DNA of 64,000 nucleotides from Acanthochlamys bracteata (taxonomy: Eukaryota; Streptophyta; Magnoliopsida; Pandanales; Velloziaceae). Position numbers and translations under genes: made by a program. The DNA lies in assembly GCA_019914995.1 (NCBI GenBank), contig CM034131.1, positions 8,650,501 through 8,714,500 of the forward strand. The letters are read 5' to 3'. Positions 12,091-24,900 of this stretch are shown here, piece by piece; the stretch's first letter is position 1; each line of letters starts with the position of its first letter. Below the pieces are notes generated by a model. It was given only the letters and a program-made list of their open reading frames with translations, ran no database searches and was not told the DNA's origin.

Positions 12091-14514
12091 CCTCAGCAAT
12101 ATTTAAAAAGGGCACAAGTGTTAGTCCAAACCACCCGTGAAATGATTAGGGGAAAAGAAAAGAAGCAGCAGCATTTATATGGTTTCATAGAGAATGTGAG
12201 GTAGTTCTTGTTGTCGTATGGAGAATAGTTGTTTGTTCGAGAAACGCTACACGAGAGGTGATGAGATGCACTCCTAATTTTTGAGTGACAATCAATGTGT
12301 CTGCTCTGCAGTCATCTTATTTGAAGGTTGGTTACCACATTGGCATCGATCGTATTCAATAATGAACAGGGTGTTTGAGATCATTCAATAGATTTGGTCC
12401 TGCAGCAACATTGACATTATTTACATGTAGAATCTAGTGGTTAACTAGCATTTTGAGAGGATGAAACTTGCAGGACATGAATATTATTCCCACATTATGA
12501 ACTTTGCCATACTTGTGCTGAATGATTCTATCGACAGCATTTAGCATGGGTCCACTTAGAGATGCGGATAATGGGCCCCTAATACATTTTAAAAGTATTT
12601 GACCTACAGGCCTCAGTGCAACAATGCAATTGCTTGACGTTTATTTTATTACTATATATCTTCTAATGCTCCATTATTAGTAGTTAAAATCAATCTTAAT
12701 TTCTTATTGAATTGCTTCTTTATCATTAGAATTGGTGATCCGTCAACGCTGTCCACTGAAGGGGGCTTTTGAAATGGTTTTTGTTTTGGGTGTTATATGA
12801 TTATCCTAGAAGTAGATGGGACACTACCTACCCGTCAGCCTCAAGGTGGTTAGAAAAGAAGGATTTATGCCAAATAAAAATTAAGTGGACGGATAGTGTT
12901 GCACTGTTCTACCCTTTTCTCCTTAATTAATTTGTCATGTCACTGTTTTTATCCTTAATCTGGAAAAAGTACGACACAAGCTTATTATAAGCTCATTGAT
13001 CAATTTTTGTGCACCAAAAGCAGGCTTGGCTACGTGCTTTACTTTGTTTATTCGAGCGATAAGCAGCAGAAGTTAGTCTAATTAATATCTGATAAAATTA
13101 TTTGAAGGCTAGTGGATGGTTAAGTGAACTTTTTAATAGCCTTGTTTCTTTGACGTAGAGAATTGACCACTGCACTTGATTGTTGTTGCATCTTTCGAGT
13201 TATATATGATTTTGTTTAGAACTGTGTTAGCGGCCCTGAAATTTAAATATTGCTGCTCTTGAAGGTTAAGACATCACCTCGTGCGTCACCTCCCTCGTTA
13301 GTCTTCAGTGAGAGGGCCAACACTTGAACCTAGTTACTTTCAAATTGCATAACTATGTCGATTTCTTAGCTGTCAGTTTCTTCCCCTGCGCCCTCCATGG
13401 ATATATTTCTTTATGAGGGTTGCATGGCGGTTTATGGTGAACTTTTTTGTCTACTCAACCACTGGAGAAGAGAATATAGAAAACAATAAAAGCAAAGTCC
13501 AGACTAATGCAATTTGTAGTTACATGATTTGCCTGATGATATTTGATTGATGTTGTTTCATCGAGTGATATGGACTTATTTCCAGCGTGTTCTGCTGTGA
13601 TTACCCTTCTGCTTAAAAGTCATGCCCATTGGTCACCACGTTGGTTCCACGTGACGTGGATGTGGGTCGATATCGATATCTTTCTGTTCCTCCGTGGTAA
13701 AGAGCGCATCTTTTATTAAGTCTGACTGACCATAGATCCATAGAAGCGCTTACTTCTCATTTACTGGTTTTATCTGGTTCCTTACGCATGCCAACTACAT
13801 TCCAAATATTGAAGAACATTGGAAAATAAAATCAAGAGTGCCAGAAATAGGTAAACTTAATATGTGATGAAAACCTTAGGATCTTTCAGGGATGATAAGT
13901 ATCCAACGGAAGCCAGAAAAGCAATATATGACATTGTAAAGAGAACATGATTAGCGCATGGAAAAATCCTCTTAATTGGAAAATATATCTTGGAGGAAGT
14001 GGTGCATAAATGAATGTCTGAGCAATGCCTTATATTTAATTAGTTCTTGAAGTACATGTGTTAGAAAGAGAACTTGACATGAGAATCGGTCTTAACTTTT
14101 ATGCTATCTTCTAGGTAGCCCGTAGCAAGTCTTAAGAAATTTAAATTCTTATTGTATTGTTGCTAATGTATGAGTTGTTTGCTTAAACATGTCCACGTCT
14201 CATCTGGTAAAAAATATTAGATATGCATGGGAAACAGTTGTGAGGAGAGTTCTCTATTTTATATAGTGTTTTTAGTCTGTATTCGCTCAGGACCCAACCC
14301 TTGTTTACTTCAGATGGAGATTCTATAGTCAACACTTAGATAGCTTGATTTCAATGTGGAATACAAAATTATAATAAGCTTGTCGCAAAAAAAAATTTGA
14401 AGCACAGTTGCATGTCAACCTGCGGTTATATATTTCTATTTTATTTGTGGTTAGTTCCTCTCCGAAGTTAATCTTTTAGGATTTAGATATCATTTGATCG
14501 TACTGATCACTGCT

Positions 14515-14710
14515 TAATAATATTTTATTTTTTATTTTTAATAAACTTTTTATAGTATTTTAGAAAATAATTTTTTTTGAAATTTGAACTATATAGACAA
14601 ATTATATATCATAAAATCTTATGATATAATTTTTATTGAAAAAATAAAGTTCTTTTCAAAAACTTTAAAATAAATCTTTTTAAGAAATTCTTTTTTATTT
14701 TAAACACTTC
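14515..14710. repeat. AT-rich repeat block
   Basis: About 200 bp almost entirely of A and T, built from TTTTTATTTTTAATAAA-like words and their complements. The same pattern recurs at 18595-18770. It ends in TTTTAAACACTTC, a terminus also met in other AT-rich blocks of this window. Confidence 0.35.
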
Positions 14711-17700
14711 GTACATGTCCTCTCATAACTAGATCTTAGAGCAGCTGTGAACCTCAAAGTTTGGTAGTATAAAGGAGTGTTGAAGTCCATGTAAATCAGT
14801 ATCAAATGGTCAAACTTCCAGCAGTAAGAATTACTTGGTGGACAGCTGATCAAGGGACCTCTACCAATATTGACAAAGGCTTAGAATCGAACGTATGCCT
14901 GGATCAGGTCCATTTCTAGAAACCGCAGAGGGATTGATAAAAAAGAAGATTATGCTGGTAGATTATGTTAGCTTTAAATGATGTATAATGGTGGTAGATT
15001 TGGTTATCAAGAAACTGTGGTCTGAGATCCAAGTGCTTGTATTTGTTTCTGTCCTGTAGGCAGTCCTGATCTAGGTAAATGCATAATGCATTATGTAAGG
15101 ACCAGTGCAAATAATGGATTTTAAGGTCTTGTTGACATTTGTATGTATGTTTGTCAAATGAGTTAATGAGGAATTATTGGATTAGAACTCGGTAGTTGTG
15201 CATAGCAGTTGATTCAACCATCTTAAACTGTGTTCTTTGTGTAATTTTGTGTAATTTCAACTCTTACTCCTCGAACCTGTAAATATAGCTTCATGCAGCA
15301 TGTATGTTTCAACTTTCAACACAAGTAAGAAGTTCTAACTGAAGATAGGAATTCTTTTTTCCTCAAGAGAGTTGATGAAATATCTGGTCATAAAATAGAT
15401 AAAGCTCAATTAAGTGAGATGCAAGTCTATGCTTTCATGTGATTGAAGTCTAAGGTTCACTGACAGTACTACTATGCTTTTGTTTGCTATGTAAAAACCT
15501 GGGGTTCACTTATTGGCTTTGGGATGTATTTTCAACTTTGTTATGCTAGTAAGATTTGGCAGCCTACTGACCATTGTCAACTTCTGCATTATCTATGGTG
15601 CAGGTAGACTAAAAAAAGTGAGCTAGTGCTTTGCATTAAGGTTTGATTGAATTTGTAGAAAGCTGTTAAAGCTGGAAAGCTCACTTTAATGCTGTCGTGG
15701 ACTAAGGTAAAATCTCCTGAAACGTTGCTAGCTACTTCCTGCTTTCAAGCATTTATAATTATATTCTGTAGAGGCCTTTGTCCACATAATCTGGCAAAGC
15801 TGCGAGGGAGAGAAATTGCATGGAAAAGTCATCTAGATCTTTTGTATTATATTTTCTTTCTTGGTTTCCTTTATTATGATGTTGGGGTATAACGTGGCCA
15901 TTAAGGTCCTAGTTCATGGTGGCTTGTTACTCCACTCATATTTGCCAGCTCTAACAAACACTAAAAATCTAGTGGAGATTCCTTGATCTTTTGGTAAATA
16001 GGTTGCCTGATCTGTCTAAGTGAATATCAACGAACATCTTTTCTAAATCTAAGACACTTAAGAGCAACCTTTATAAGTAGTATTTCTTAGTTTTGTTAGT
16101 TACTGAATGCTGACTGCATGACTCTGTAAAACGACGACTGCACTCTTTTTCCGTAGGGTTGACCAAGCATCTCCACATTTCACCGGAGAGACAGGTCAAG
16201 TTTGCACCATTCTTTATGCAATAAAAACTTCCATAGATTGCCGTTACAAAGTAAGCACCTAAAACTTAGTATTGAAAAAATTTGTCTTAGGGAATCACTG
16301 TTTATCTAGAAAGATTTCTGTCAAACTAAAAAGACATTCGTTGTCTTCTTTCTAGCCATATGGTTTTGGCCTTCTTTTATGCAAGATAAGAAGAGGCAGT
16401 TAATTTGAGTGGTTCTTCTGTTCAACTAGCGTTGCTTCACTGGGATTCTAAGCTTTTATGCTTTTAATATGATCGGGCATTGCCTTAATATATTGGAGGC
16501 CTCCTTTTTCCATTATTTTTTGGTTTCGAGTGGTCTGGACTGTTAATATCCGTTTGATCAAGGGCTTCGCTGACGATAGCTGTGTTCTGGAGTATTACAT
16601 TTGTTCTTGAAAAAATTAAAAACAAAGGTTTTGTTCCCCAGCTTGCATATTAGAAAACCATTTTGTTATTCACCTGGCAGTCTTGTTGTTGGGTAACTGA
16701 GGTGAGAGAATGGGCTGCCGGTTGGTATTTCTGGTGTCGACTACCCATCCACAAGCTCACTGATGACGTGTCTGCAAACTCCCAGACAGCAGTGTCAGCT
16801 TCCGCCTTCCCCACGAGCGCAAAAAAAATTGCCACTTCCTTTTTCAACTAATTTTATTTTCCTTATTATAATATTTTCTTGCCACCGTAAATTGCGAACG
16901 ATTATTCCACAGTGGGTTTTTGTTAGAGAGCCGTATCGAAGAAAAAGATGGAGAACACGCTAAGAAATTGCTTGCATTCCCCAAAAGATAGACCCGTCGG
17001 TCTTTCTCTTAATACATGAAGCTGGATTAGGGACTTGGAACTTAGATATTCATCTAAGTAGTCGATCAGATAATGTCATTCCCACAGTTATTTTAACAGA
17101 CAATGCGATGCAATTTAGAGTTACTTCATGAAGGAGAGGACACTTTTGAGGAGTGAATCTATTTTATTGATAGATTGATTAAAGTAATTCGTCCCACTGG
17201 AGGCAAATTATTTGGTGAGGATCCAAATTCATTTCTCCAACTGAAAATTATTTATTTGAAGGAATAGCAATCCAATGAGGAATATGATTTCTATTTGAAA
17301 CTTCACAAAGAACACTGTTTAAGTGGAATGCTAGAAGCTTAGGTAGAGCAATGCATAATAATAAGTGAAATGGTTGCACGGTTTAGAATAAAGTGACGGA
17401 AGTTATATGAGAAAATGAAAGTTGTTCTTCATTGATGGTTTTAGAATAAAGCTATTTATCAGAATGTTTGATACATGCTCTAAGTGGGATTACACTTGTC
17501 TAGGAACTAAACCGGCATAGTGTGTGTGAGTTTTCCTGAAGTGGAATAAAATTGTGTATCCAGTGACAAACTCTCTGGAATTATTATGCGATTTCTTGTA
17601 AGGGATGAGATTCCTATAAGCCTAAGACACAAGCACCTTTGGAAATCCGAACTGATATGTGCGAACGATTATACTCTGTTCTTGGATTACATCCCTATAG

Positions 17701-18594
17701 CTGGGGACTGCGAAAAATGTGTAAACAGATAAGTTTAATAAATGTGAAAACCTTCATCATTATAGAGGACTTTTTCAAATATTCTCCAAATTTCAGCTAC
17801 CTAGTATGTACATAATCATAATTTGCTTACATTTCGATGAAAGGATATCTGATCATATTTCAGATGAATCCAAATATATTTCTTTGGATAAGAGGGGGAA
17901 GCAAACAACCGCGCAGTCCTTGTTATGAGATTGTTTTCTTGCATGACCAACAAGTGACGGCAATGGAATGCTAGGTAAGCACAGGTATTTCAAAGTCGAT
18001 ACAAAGTGGGAGGATTGGTTATCAGAAAAGGAAGGATCAATTGTCTAATTATTGCATAATGCAGAAGATGTCATGATCTCAGAATGCACTTGCAAGCAAT
18101 TCGGCTAGCGTATCATCATAATTTTAAGCATTTTATGTCGTTCTTCCTAACTTTGTAATTCATCTTCGTGGGAATCATGCTCATGATAGGTTCCTTATGC
18201 TTCTACAAGTTTGGAGATTTAGAATTTAATGTAGTTTTGCCATGCGATTGAATTGTGGCCAGTAGTAGTTTTCAGATAGACACCGCACAGCATCCCGTGA
18301 TTTCATAGAAACGACCTATCGTATCTTCTATGATATCAATAGCTATTGAGTTTCCTCCAGCATTCTATTTCTGCAGAATTTGTTTCCTCTCTTTATGTTT
18401 CTGAGACAATACTAGATATTTGAGGACATGTCATTGATGTGGATTGTGACGAGAATTTTATAAACAGGGATATGAAGTACAAAGACACTTGAACTGTGAA
18501 GAAAACTTTTACTTCTGACAAAAGTTCGTATACATTCATAACAGGTGCGTACAGCACTCACCCTCCCTGTATTCACTCTTAGCTGCTATTTAGA

Positions 18595-18770
18595 ATTATT
18601 TTTTATCTACTTTTTATTTTAAATGTTTTATTAAATATTTTTTATAATTTTTATATATATTTAAAATTTAAAAAACTCTATACAGTAGATTATTAAAAAA
18701 AGACAAATTTTATTTAAAAAATTCTTTTTACTATTTTTTGTTTAAAAATAACTCTTTCTAAAAATATTGC
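18595..18770. repeat. AT-rich repeat block
   Basis: Close in word content to 14515-14710 (ATTTTTTATAATTTTTATA, then AAATTTAAAAAA, then TTTTTGTTTAAAAATAA). It lies about 350 bp beyond the 3' end of the NCED coding region. Probably a short nonautonomous element; termini not resolved. Confidence 0.35.
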
Positions 18771-19122
18771 CCCACATTCTCATCCATACAAGTCTGAGTA
18801 AAAACTTTTTTCATACAAGACGAGGGATTTTCTATTCTATGAAATAGTATACATAAGGTTATTTTTTTACTGTGCCTGAGTAATAATGACAGAGAGCAGC
18901 TGAGCTCGCAATCGTAAACTACTGCTCTCAAAGCTACAAGCTGCTTCTCCTATCTACTACGTAATTACTCTCTCATGGTCATCTAAAACGGACCTATTTA
19001 CAGGAAAGGAAAAACTAAAGAATCAAGTAAACTTAATTAAGACTGTAAGAGAGATTTCCGGGGAACTATTACGTAATCCCTCTGGTAAAATCTCCCTCCC
19101 TATTATCCCAGCAAACCTGGAG

Positions 19123-21000
19123 TTAGGCCTGTGACTCCAAATCCTTTGAGAGTATGAACGTGCCGTGGAAGCCATAGGGCACTCTCGACGGCAGCTTCAC
19201 TGATGCTTCAAGTTGCATGTCGGCGGCGTTGACGATCAGGAGTTCTGATTCGCCGGTCTTCTCATTGTGCATGAAGGTGAGAACGTACCCGTCATCTTCT
19301 CTCTGCGATGAAGGGTCTCTTTGTACAAAGTAAGGCTCACCGCCATACTTACTATCGCCGTATATGAATTTCCTGACCTTGCCGGTGGCAAGATCGACTT
19401 TGGCAAATCCGGAGACCTTGGGCCATGGCTCGGCGATGGCAAGGTAGGCGTACCTGCTCTTCCTGCCGAGTTTGTTCCGGTTCACCATTCCCGCTTCAAG
19501 GTTCACCTGATCGGTTGGCGAGAGAATTGGGCGCCTTGTCGACTTGCCGGTCTTTGTATTGAGGCGGATTTCTGATAGAACGCTGCGAAGGTTCTCGTCG
19601 GACTCATTGAATATAGAGTCAGCTGGAGTCATGCATGAGCCTAAGACGACGATCTCGTCCGTATCCGGCTCCTCCCATGCGTTCCAAAGGTGGAAGCAGA
19701 AGCAATCTGGCACCTCGACCCACTTGATTTCCGAGGCGTTAGTGGCGTATTTCGGTAACACGCCGAAGCGCGAAACCTTGTCCTTGTCGTAGATGACCGG
19801 AGAACCACCGTGGATCATCTCCTGAAGGCGGAAGACCACCTGCTGATCGGGGATTATGACAAAGTTTTCAGTGATTGCGAAGTCATGCATCATGGTAGGC
19901 TGGTCAACAGGGATGTCGACGTCTGGGGACTTCGTGCCGTCAGGATCGAACCAGAAGTACTTCAGGTAAGGCTTCTTGATCACGTCATAGCTGAGGGCAA
20001 ACATCTCTCGAGAAACAGGGTCGACTTTGGGGTGAGCAATCATGGCGCAGTTGAGCTTTCCGTTGAAATCATAGCGCTGAACGGTCTCGAGATCACCAGA
20101 GGGAGTTATACGGACATGGTAGGGAAGGTCGTCTTCAGACATCGCAAGCAGGCGATCGTTGAAGTAAATGAGTCCAGCGTTCGCCACACCCATGCCTTTC
20201 GAGGGGTCGACAAGGCCACAGAGCCCCCTGGCATAGAAGAGAGCCAACCGGGCTATGCCGGAGTGACCATGCAACTCTCCGATTGCCTTGGGAAACATTG
20301 GGCGCCCAATTGCGCGCTCTTGCCGGAGCCTCTCGGTCTCAGTTAACCGGCAACAGTAGCTAGCCTTGCCACCGGCGATGTGGACAGCGTGCACCATGCC
20401 GTCTCCGTCGAAAAGGTGGTGCCCGGCGACGGGCTCGAACAGAGGGTTTGCGCCGTTGCGTACATAGACGCCGTTGATGAAGGGTGGAATGCGACCGTCG
20501 ACGGGGAGGTCGTGTGCCGGTGGCTGCTCGCTGACTGGAGCGTAGTTGCCCGCAATTTGGATAGCAGGATCAGCAGTTTTTGGCAACGGGTGTGGGCGCT
20601 CGAGCACGCTGCTTATGAACACATCCTCCACAGCATCGAGAGCTTTGGCCGCCAGCTTTTGCAGCGCGTTCCATCTCGGCTGGATCGGAGTCGCCACGAC
20701 ACGCCTTCGATCATCGCCAGTCCGCTGCCATCCGTGCCTGCTCTGCTCGGGCTTGCTGAGCGCCGGAATTTCGAGCGTGCCTTGCTCGACAAGAGGCAAT
20801 GGTCGCAAAGTAGAGTTGGGGGACAGCTCAAGTAGAGACTGGGTAGAAGAATTAGAAGAGTAGATATAGGTGTTCGTCGGACGCCTTCTCATTTGCCTTA
20901 AAAACGTAGCTCTGTTTGGGTCCCGTAGAGGTGAGTGTGGAAACTCGGGCTTTGCCACCTTGCTAGAAGTAGGCACAGAAGCAGCAGCAGCAGCAGCCAT
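19123..21000 (-). CDS. NCED: 9-cis-epoxycarotenoid dioxygenase (NCED)
   Basis: Cleaves 9-cis-violaxanthin or 9'-cis-neoxanthin to xanthoxin, the committed step of abscisic acid synthesis in plastids. Intronless, as NCED genes usually are; 625 aa from the ATG at 21000, which has a strong context (A at -3, G at +4). Upstream in-frame codons offer only a TTG. The first ~100 residues are Ser/Arg-rich and poorly conserved, as expected of a chloroplast transit region. Residues ~110-134 ([19 protein letters not shown]) form the amphipathic helix that docks NCEDs on the thylakoid. The four iron-binding histidines are present at 323 (IAHPKVDP), 372 (MMHDFAIT), 437 (FHLWNAWEE) and 612 (YGFHGTF), with spacing of 49, 65 and 175 close to maize VP14. 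Family blocks [17 protein letters not shown] and [12 protein letters not shown] are intact. It reads as a functional enzyme; which NCED paralogue it is cannot be settled here. Confidence 0.97.
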   Translation of the reverse strand: MAAAAAASVPTSSKVAKPEFPHSPLRDPNRATFLRQMRRRPTNTYIYSSNSSTQSLLELSPNSTLRPLPLVEQGTLEIPALSKPEQSRHGWQRTGDDRRRVVATPIQPRWNALQKLAAKALDAVEDVFISSVLERPHPLPKTADPAIQIAGNYAPVSEQPPAHDLPVDGRIPPFINGVYVRNGANPLFEPVAGHHLFDGDGMVHAVHIAGGKASYCCRLTETERLRQERAIGRPMFPKAIGELHGHSGIARLALFYARGLCGLVDPSKGMGVANAGLIYFNDRLLAMSEDDLPYHVRITPSGDLETVQRYDFNGKLNCAMIAHPKVDPVSREMFALSYDVIKKPYLKYFWFDPDGTKSPDVDIPVDQPTMMHDFAITENFVIIPDQQVVFRLQEMIHGGSPVIYDKDKVSRFGVLPKYATNASEIKWVEVPDCFCFHLWNAWEEPDTDEIVVLGSCMTPADSIFNESDENLRSVLSEIRLNTKTGKSTRRPILSPTDQVNLEAGMVNRNKLGRKSRYAYLAIAEPWPKVSGFAKVDLATGKVRKFIYGDSKYGGEPYFVQRDPSSQREDDGYVLTFMHNEKTGESELLIVNAADMQLEASVKLPSRVPYGFHGTFILSKDLESQA

Positions 21001-21172
21001 GGTATCAACTGTCAATATACAAATGAGGACAACACAAAAAAGGAATACAAACTGTTTCAGAAAAAGCTGTAAAATTATGATGTTAAGAATGCAGAAGAGA
21101 GAGAGATTGCGGGAGAAAGAAAGGAGCTGTTGAGGTTTAGGGAGACGGGAGACTGGGCAAGAGCAGGGGTGT

Positions 21173-21281
21173 TATTTATAGAGAAGGGCAAGTGGGGAGT
21201 GGAGTTGGGTTCTAAAACAGGGAGATCAAGAAGAGTTAGCTTTTTGGAGCAACACCTCAACCCCGAAATGAAGCCACGTGG
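21173..21281 (-). promoter_or_regulatory. NCED core promoter: TATA box and G-box
   Basis: On the minus strand a TATAAATA box lies at 21173-21180, about 173 bp before the ATG, predicting transcription from near 21145 and a 5' UTR of about 145 nt. A palindromic G-box, CCACGTGG, lies at 21274-21281, roughly 95 bp upstream of the TATA box. ACGT-core elements are bound by bZIP/bHLH factors, and a G-box is known to matter for stress induction of Arabidopsis NCED3. Stress control of this gene is therefore plausible but inferred. Confidence 0.6.
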
Positions 21282-21599
21282 TGGATTCTCAAGAAAACAT
21301 AGGTGGAAGGGTGGTTTTCACATTTGAAAGTTTACCTCTCATTGAATGGAATGAAAACAGCGCTTTGTGTTGGGACCTTGGGATTAACAAGGTCAAAGTA
21401 AATATTAACTTTCTCATTAGTCTTCAGGGGATAGGTTTAACATAAAAGAATCATTAAATCTACAATCAGTATTACTAGTCGGTGTTTACTTAAGTAGACT
21501 AAACAGTTTGAACTTCTGTGGGGCTCAGGTGAGTTCTCTGCTTGCGACGGCTGTTTGTTTCTACATGATTCAACTTATCTCATGTTTGAATAAGTGTGT

Positions 21600-21900
21600 A
21601 TTTCAAACGTCCGTAATTTCACTTTAATTAGATTTTAAATTCTGAATAATTTATATATTTTGATTATATAAAAAATTTAGAACTTTATTTTTATTTATGA
21701 AATTTTAATTCTAATTTTTTTATTTGTATATTTTTTAATATAATTATATTTTTTAATTTTTAATATACTTTTAAAATTTATTAAAATATAAATACTAAAT
21801 TTTATTTCTATTTTATTTTTTAAAAATTTTATTTTTTATTTTTTATTTTCACAAAATTTAATTATAGATATTCAAAACGCGTTCTAAATATAAGTACTTT
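21600..21900. repeat. AT-rich repeat block in the distal NCED promoter
   Basis: About 300 bp of near-pure A/T starting after TTTCAAACGTCCG and ending before TTCAAAACGCGTTCTAAA. The interior is made of TTTTATTTTTTATTTT runs and their complements. It separates the proximal promoter from more distal sequence. Termini and target duplication not resolved. Confidence 0.35.
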
Positions 21901-24900
21901 TCTCGTATTTATTATTATACGCACATCCAATTGTCACGAACTTGACCAGCATCCACAGTAAACATATACGAAGACGAAGGAACAAGTTTACCGTCTGTAA
22001 AAGCTCTAGAGTGAATGCTGGGAGCGTGATTTTTGTCCCTATCTGTAAGTGTCGTAATTTTAGTCTGCAATAAATAATATTCCATTATTTTATTCCTAAC
22101 AATGTGATCATGCTTAATGTCGGACGAGTAATATGTCGCCACGTTCTTGAAATTAAGGTTTTTGAATGTTCTATACTTGGGTGATTAGACACAGAATGTT
22201 ATCTTAATCTTAGGTATAGGAAGGGTTCGAACGGACAGAGACAGATAGAAGGAAAGGTATGGCATGCACTGTCATGTCGGTATCAACATCTGATCCCCGT
22301 GGTTAAGTATGACAACGGCGACTGGAATGTATCTAAATGAGAACTTGTAAATTCAAGGTTTCCATCGCCGGTGGACCACATCATCATAATATTTGTGTTA
22401 CAATATGGCAACTTTGAAACTCCGCCTGCGTAATTGAAAATACACCAACCAACAAAGGCACTCGTAAAACAAAAAAATGTGCAAAAGATGAAACATTTGA
22501 TGAATAGGAGCCACTTCAATGTGGCACTCAGTTATAGAGTAGTTCTGATTCATTTGGATATCAAAATCTCGTTGCTCCAGGCCTCCATGTTGTAGTTCGC
22601 TGAAGATAAATCCCCGAAATTTTGGCACGGGATCAACATCAGCTGCTGCCGCTTGGTTTAGCTTTGCTATGCTTTCGGTTTTTTTTTAACATAGCCGCTG
22701 CTGTGCGGCGAGATCTTTGTCCGCTGGTGACATGCTTTATTAACACTTAATTATAATTATTCTAATGGTCTAATAAATAGATTCTTATTTTAATGGACGT
22801 GTATATATATTTAGGAGAAAGATGTCCCTGTCTAATTTTTTTATTATAGTGCATTGTTTGCATGTGGTCCGTTCTTATTGGTTAAAACCTTTTTTTTATC
22901 CTTTCATTTAAATACATTCTTGTGCTTTGTGTGTGTTTTATTAATTTTATCGTAAAGGTCCTCTCCTTTAGATGAGTGGGCCTCTCTTGCGTTTTAGACA
23001 GGCCTGCCTACACACTAGATTATTCCCTCAGCTGCAGATTATATTTTTTACAAAGATAAATAATCTTAAATAAAATTAATAAATGGCCTTGAACCCTAGG
23101 TCTATTAAAATATTATGAAATAATAGATAGACAGTTTTTAAAGATTTCCTTCTAATATTTATTGTTGCGATACTGATAGGTTTATTCGAAAGGGAAAACA
23201 GGCAATGCAAACGTTAACAAGAAATCTAGTGACTGGAGGAAAGTTTCCACTACGATTCTTCAATCAATAACTAATTTAGGCTAAGCAAAGCCATGCGGAT
23301 TATGAAGAATAGTTTAATAGAGAAATATTTTCTTCTTTTGAATAATCTTGCCGAAGACGTTAAACCTCGCCATATCGTCTGAAACGAAGATTAGACTACT
23401 ACGTTTTCATAATATTGAAAATCTTCTAGATGTATTACCATGTGTCAAATTGTAGAAGTTACGTTACGCCCGGCGTGCGTGTGTAAGTCCTCGTGTCGTG
23501 TATACTAATCAATTAGTTAACCCGTTAAGCGATTATTTTAACAAGTAGTTACTGTACTACTAATCATCAACTATTTGACTTATCTTTTAATAAAAATAAA
23601 TATTAATAAATTTTTCTTTAATCATGGGCTTGTTTAAGTTTGGGTCTTTTACAAAGTCTATCTATCATGTTGCAATACCCGACTGTCATACTGCTAGCTA
23701 GGACGCCGTAGTGATTAATTAACTTAGTAGATGGTGTGATGCTAAACGTGGAATATGATGTGCGTCATCTCGGCCGTTGGAGAGCGCATTCTCGAATCAG
23801 TCCACGTGCTTTGTTTGATTGAACGCATATTTTGTCGCAATTACTTTTATTTTTCTGTAATATAAAAAATATTTAGAAATAAAAAAATAATTATTTTAAA
23901 ATTTTCCAGCAATTAATATATGTATATATTTTTAAAAAGTGGTTATGTAATAATTTTTTGTATTTTAAACACAATTTATGTTATTTTTTAAAAGTTTATT
24001 AGATTATATAAATAATTTTTAATACAAATTACTTTATAAATCTTTCTAAGATAGCGTTTTGAAGTATTTTTAAAATAAATTTTTTTAAGATAAAAAATAT
24101 TTTACCTAATTTAAAAAATAAAATTTACTCTTTTAACAAAAATTTAAAATTTTATTACGTAGACTCAATCTCTGCTCCACAGATAGATAGGTGAGGAAGT
24201 GGGTTTAATTATATGAGTGGATTTCTTTTTAGAAACGAAAATAAAAATTTAGATAAAATAAATAGGAATAAATATTCCCATTGTTTGGGTCGTATGATTT
24301 AGACAAGTATAATTGAGCCATATTTAAACATCATCGTCGGTGGAACGGAGAATGATCGTTTGATCGGTAACGCGTTCTTTCGGAAATGAGTTAGTGCGTC
24401 CCATGATAGCAATGTACCTAATTACCCAATTGCTACGTAACCAATTCATATAACTCGCTGAAGCAACGGGACGGTGCATGCAGTAGTTGTGATGGTAGCA
24501 ACAACGACCAAGTCAGTGGCCGGTGTTGGTGGACCGCTTGCAGGCATGCATTCTACAGTAGTCACGACCGATGTTGTTTTAGAATAATTGTCTACGACTT
24601 AGTTGCAACCATCAGAAAATACCTGCGACGCGTCTGATTTAGTCTTGGTCCCACCACCGATTTCAAACCGCGTCCACCATATATGTGTGGTTTCGTCCTG
24701 CAAACGTTTCATTTGTCGATCAACCGAGAAGACATTTTGCGAAACGTTCATCAGTTCTACCTCCTGTAATCATCAGCATGTTGTGGTCGGAAAAATTAAG
24801 CCCCTCATCGTGTGCTCCAATAAGGAAATGTATCAGAAAGAAACGGGAAGCATGAAACCCCTAAGTTGCATAACGTGCATAATGTGTTTTTTAACGTATG

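Larger units (their letters stand above)
7970..19122. other. 11-kb stretch without a recognisable gene
   Basis: I see no protein family in this interval. Open frames of 60-90 codons (for example 8000-8266 and 9190-9399 on the plus strand) have no recognisable motif. Contents worth naming: a promoter-like cluster at 8496-8730, short direct repeats of a GTAGGTAGAGAAAT word at about 8267-8320, a G-box/ACGT cluster (CCACGTGACGTGG) near 13648, an ancient duplication at 11749-12090, and AT-rich blocks at 14515-14710 and 18595-18770. Base composition is less AT-skewed than the repeat-dense region to the right, so part may be decayed genic or transposon sequence. Confidence 0.5.

Noticed and set aside
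19810..20835. Long plus-strand open frames (178 and 151 codons) opposite the NCED gene
   Set aside because: They are shadow frames of the GC-rich NCED coding sequence; their translations have no motif, while the minus strand encodes a complete enzyme.
21001..21015. NCED start five codons further upstream
   Set aside because: That codon is TTG. The first ATG in frame is at 21000, in a strong context.
22283..22628. Small minus-strand gene with a hydrophobic N-terminus
   Set aside because: Two overlapping frames of similar length, no recognisable motif and no promoter context; treated as chance open frames.
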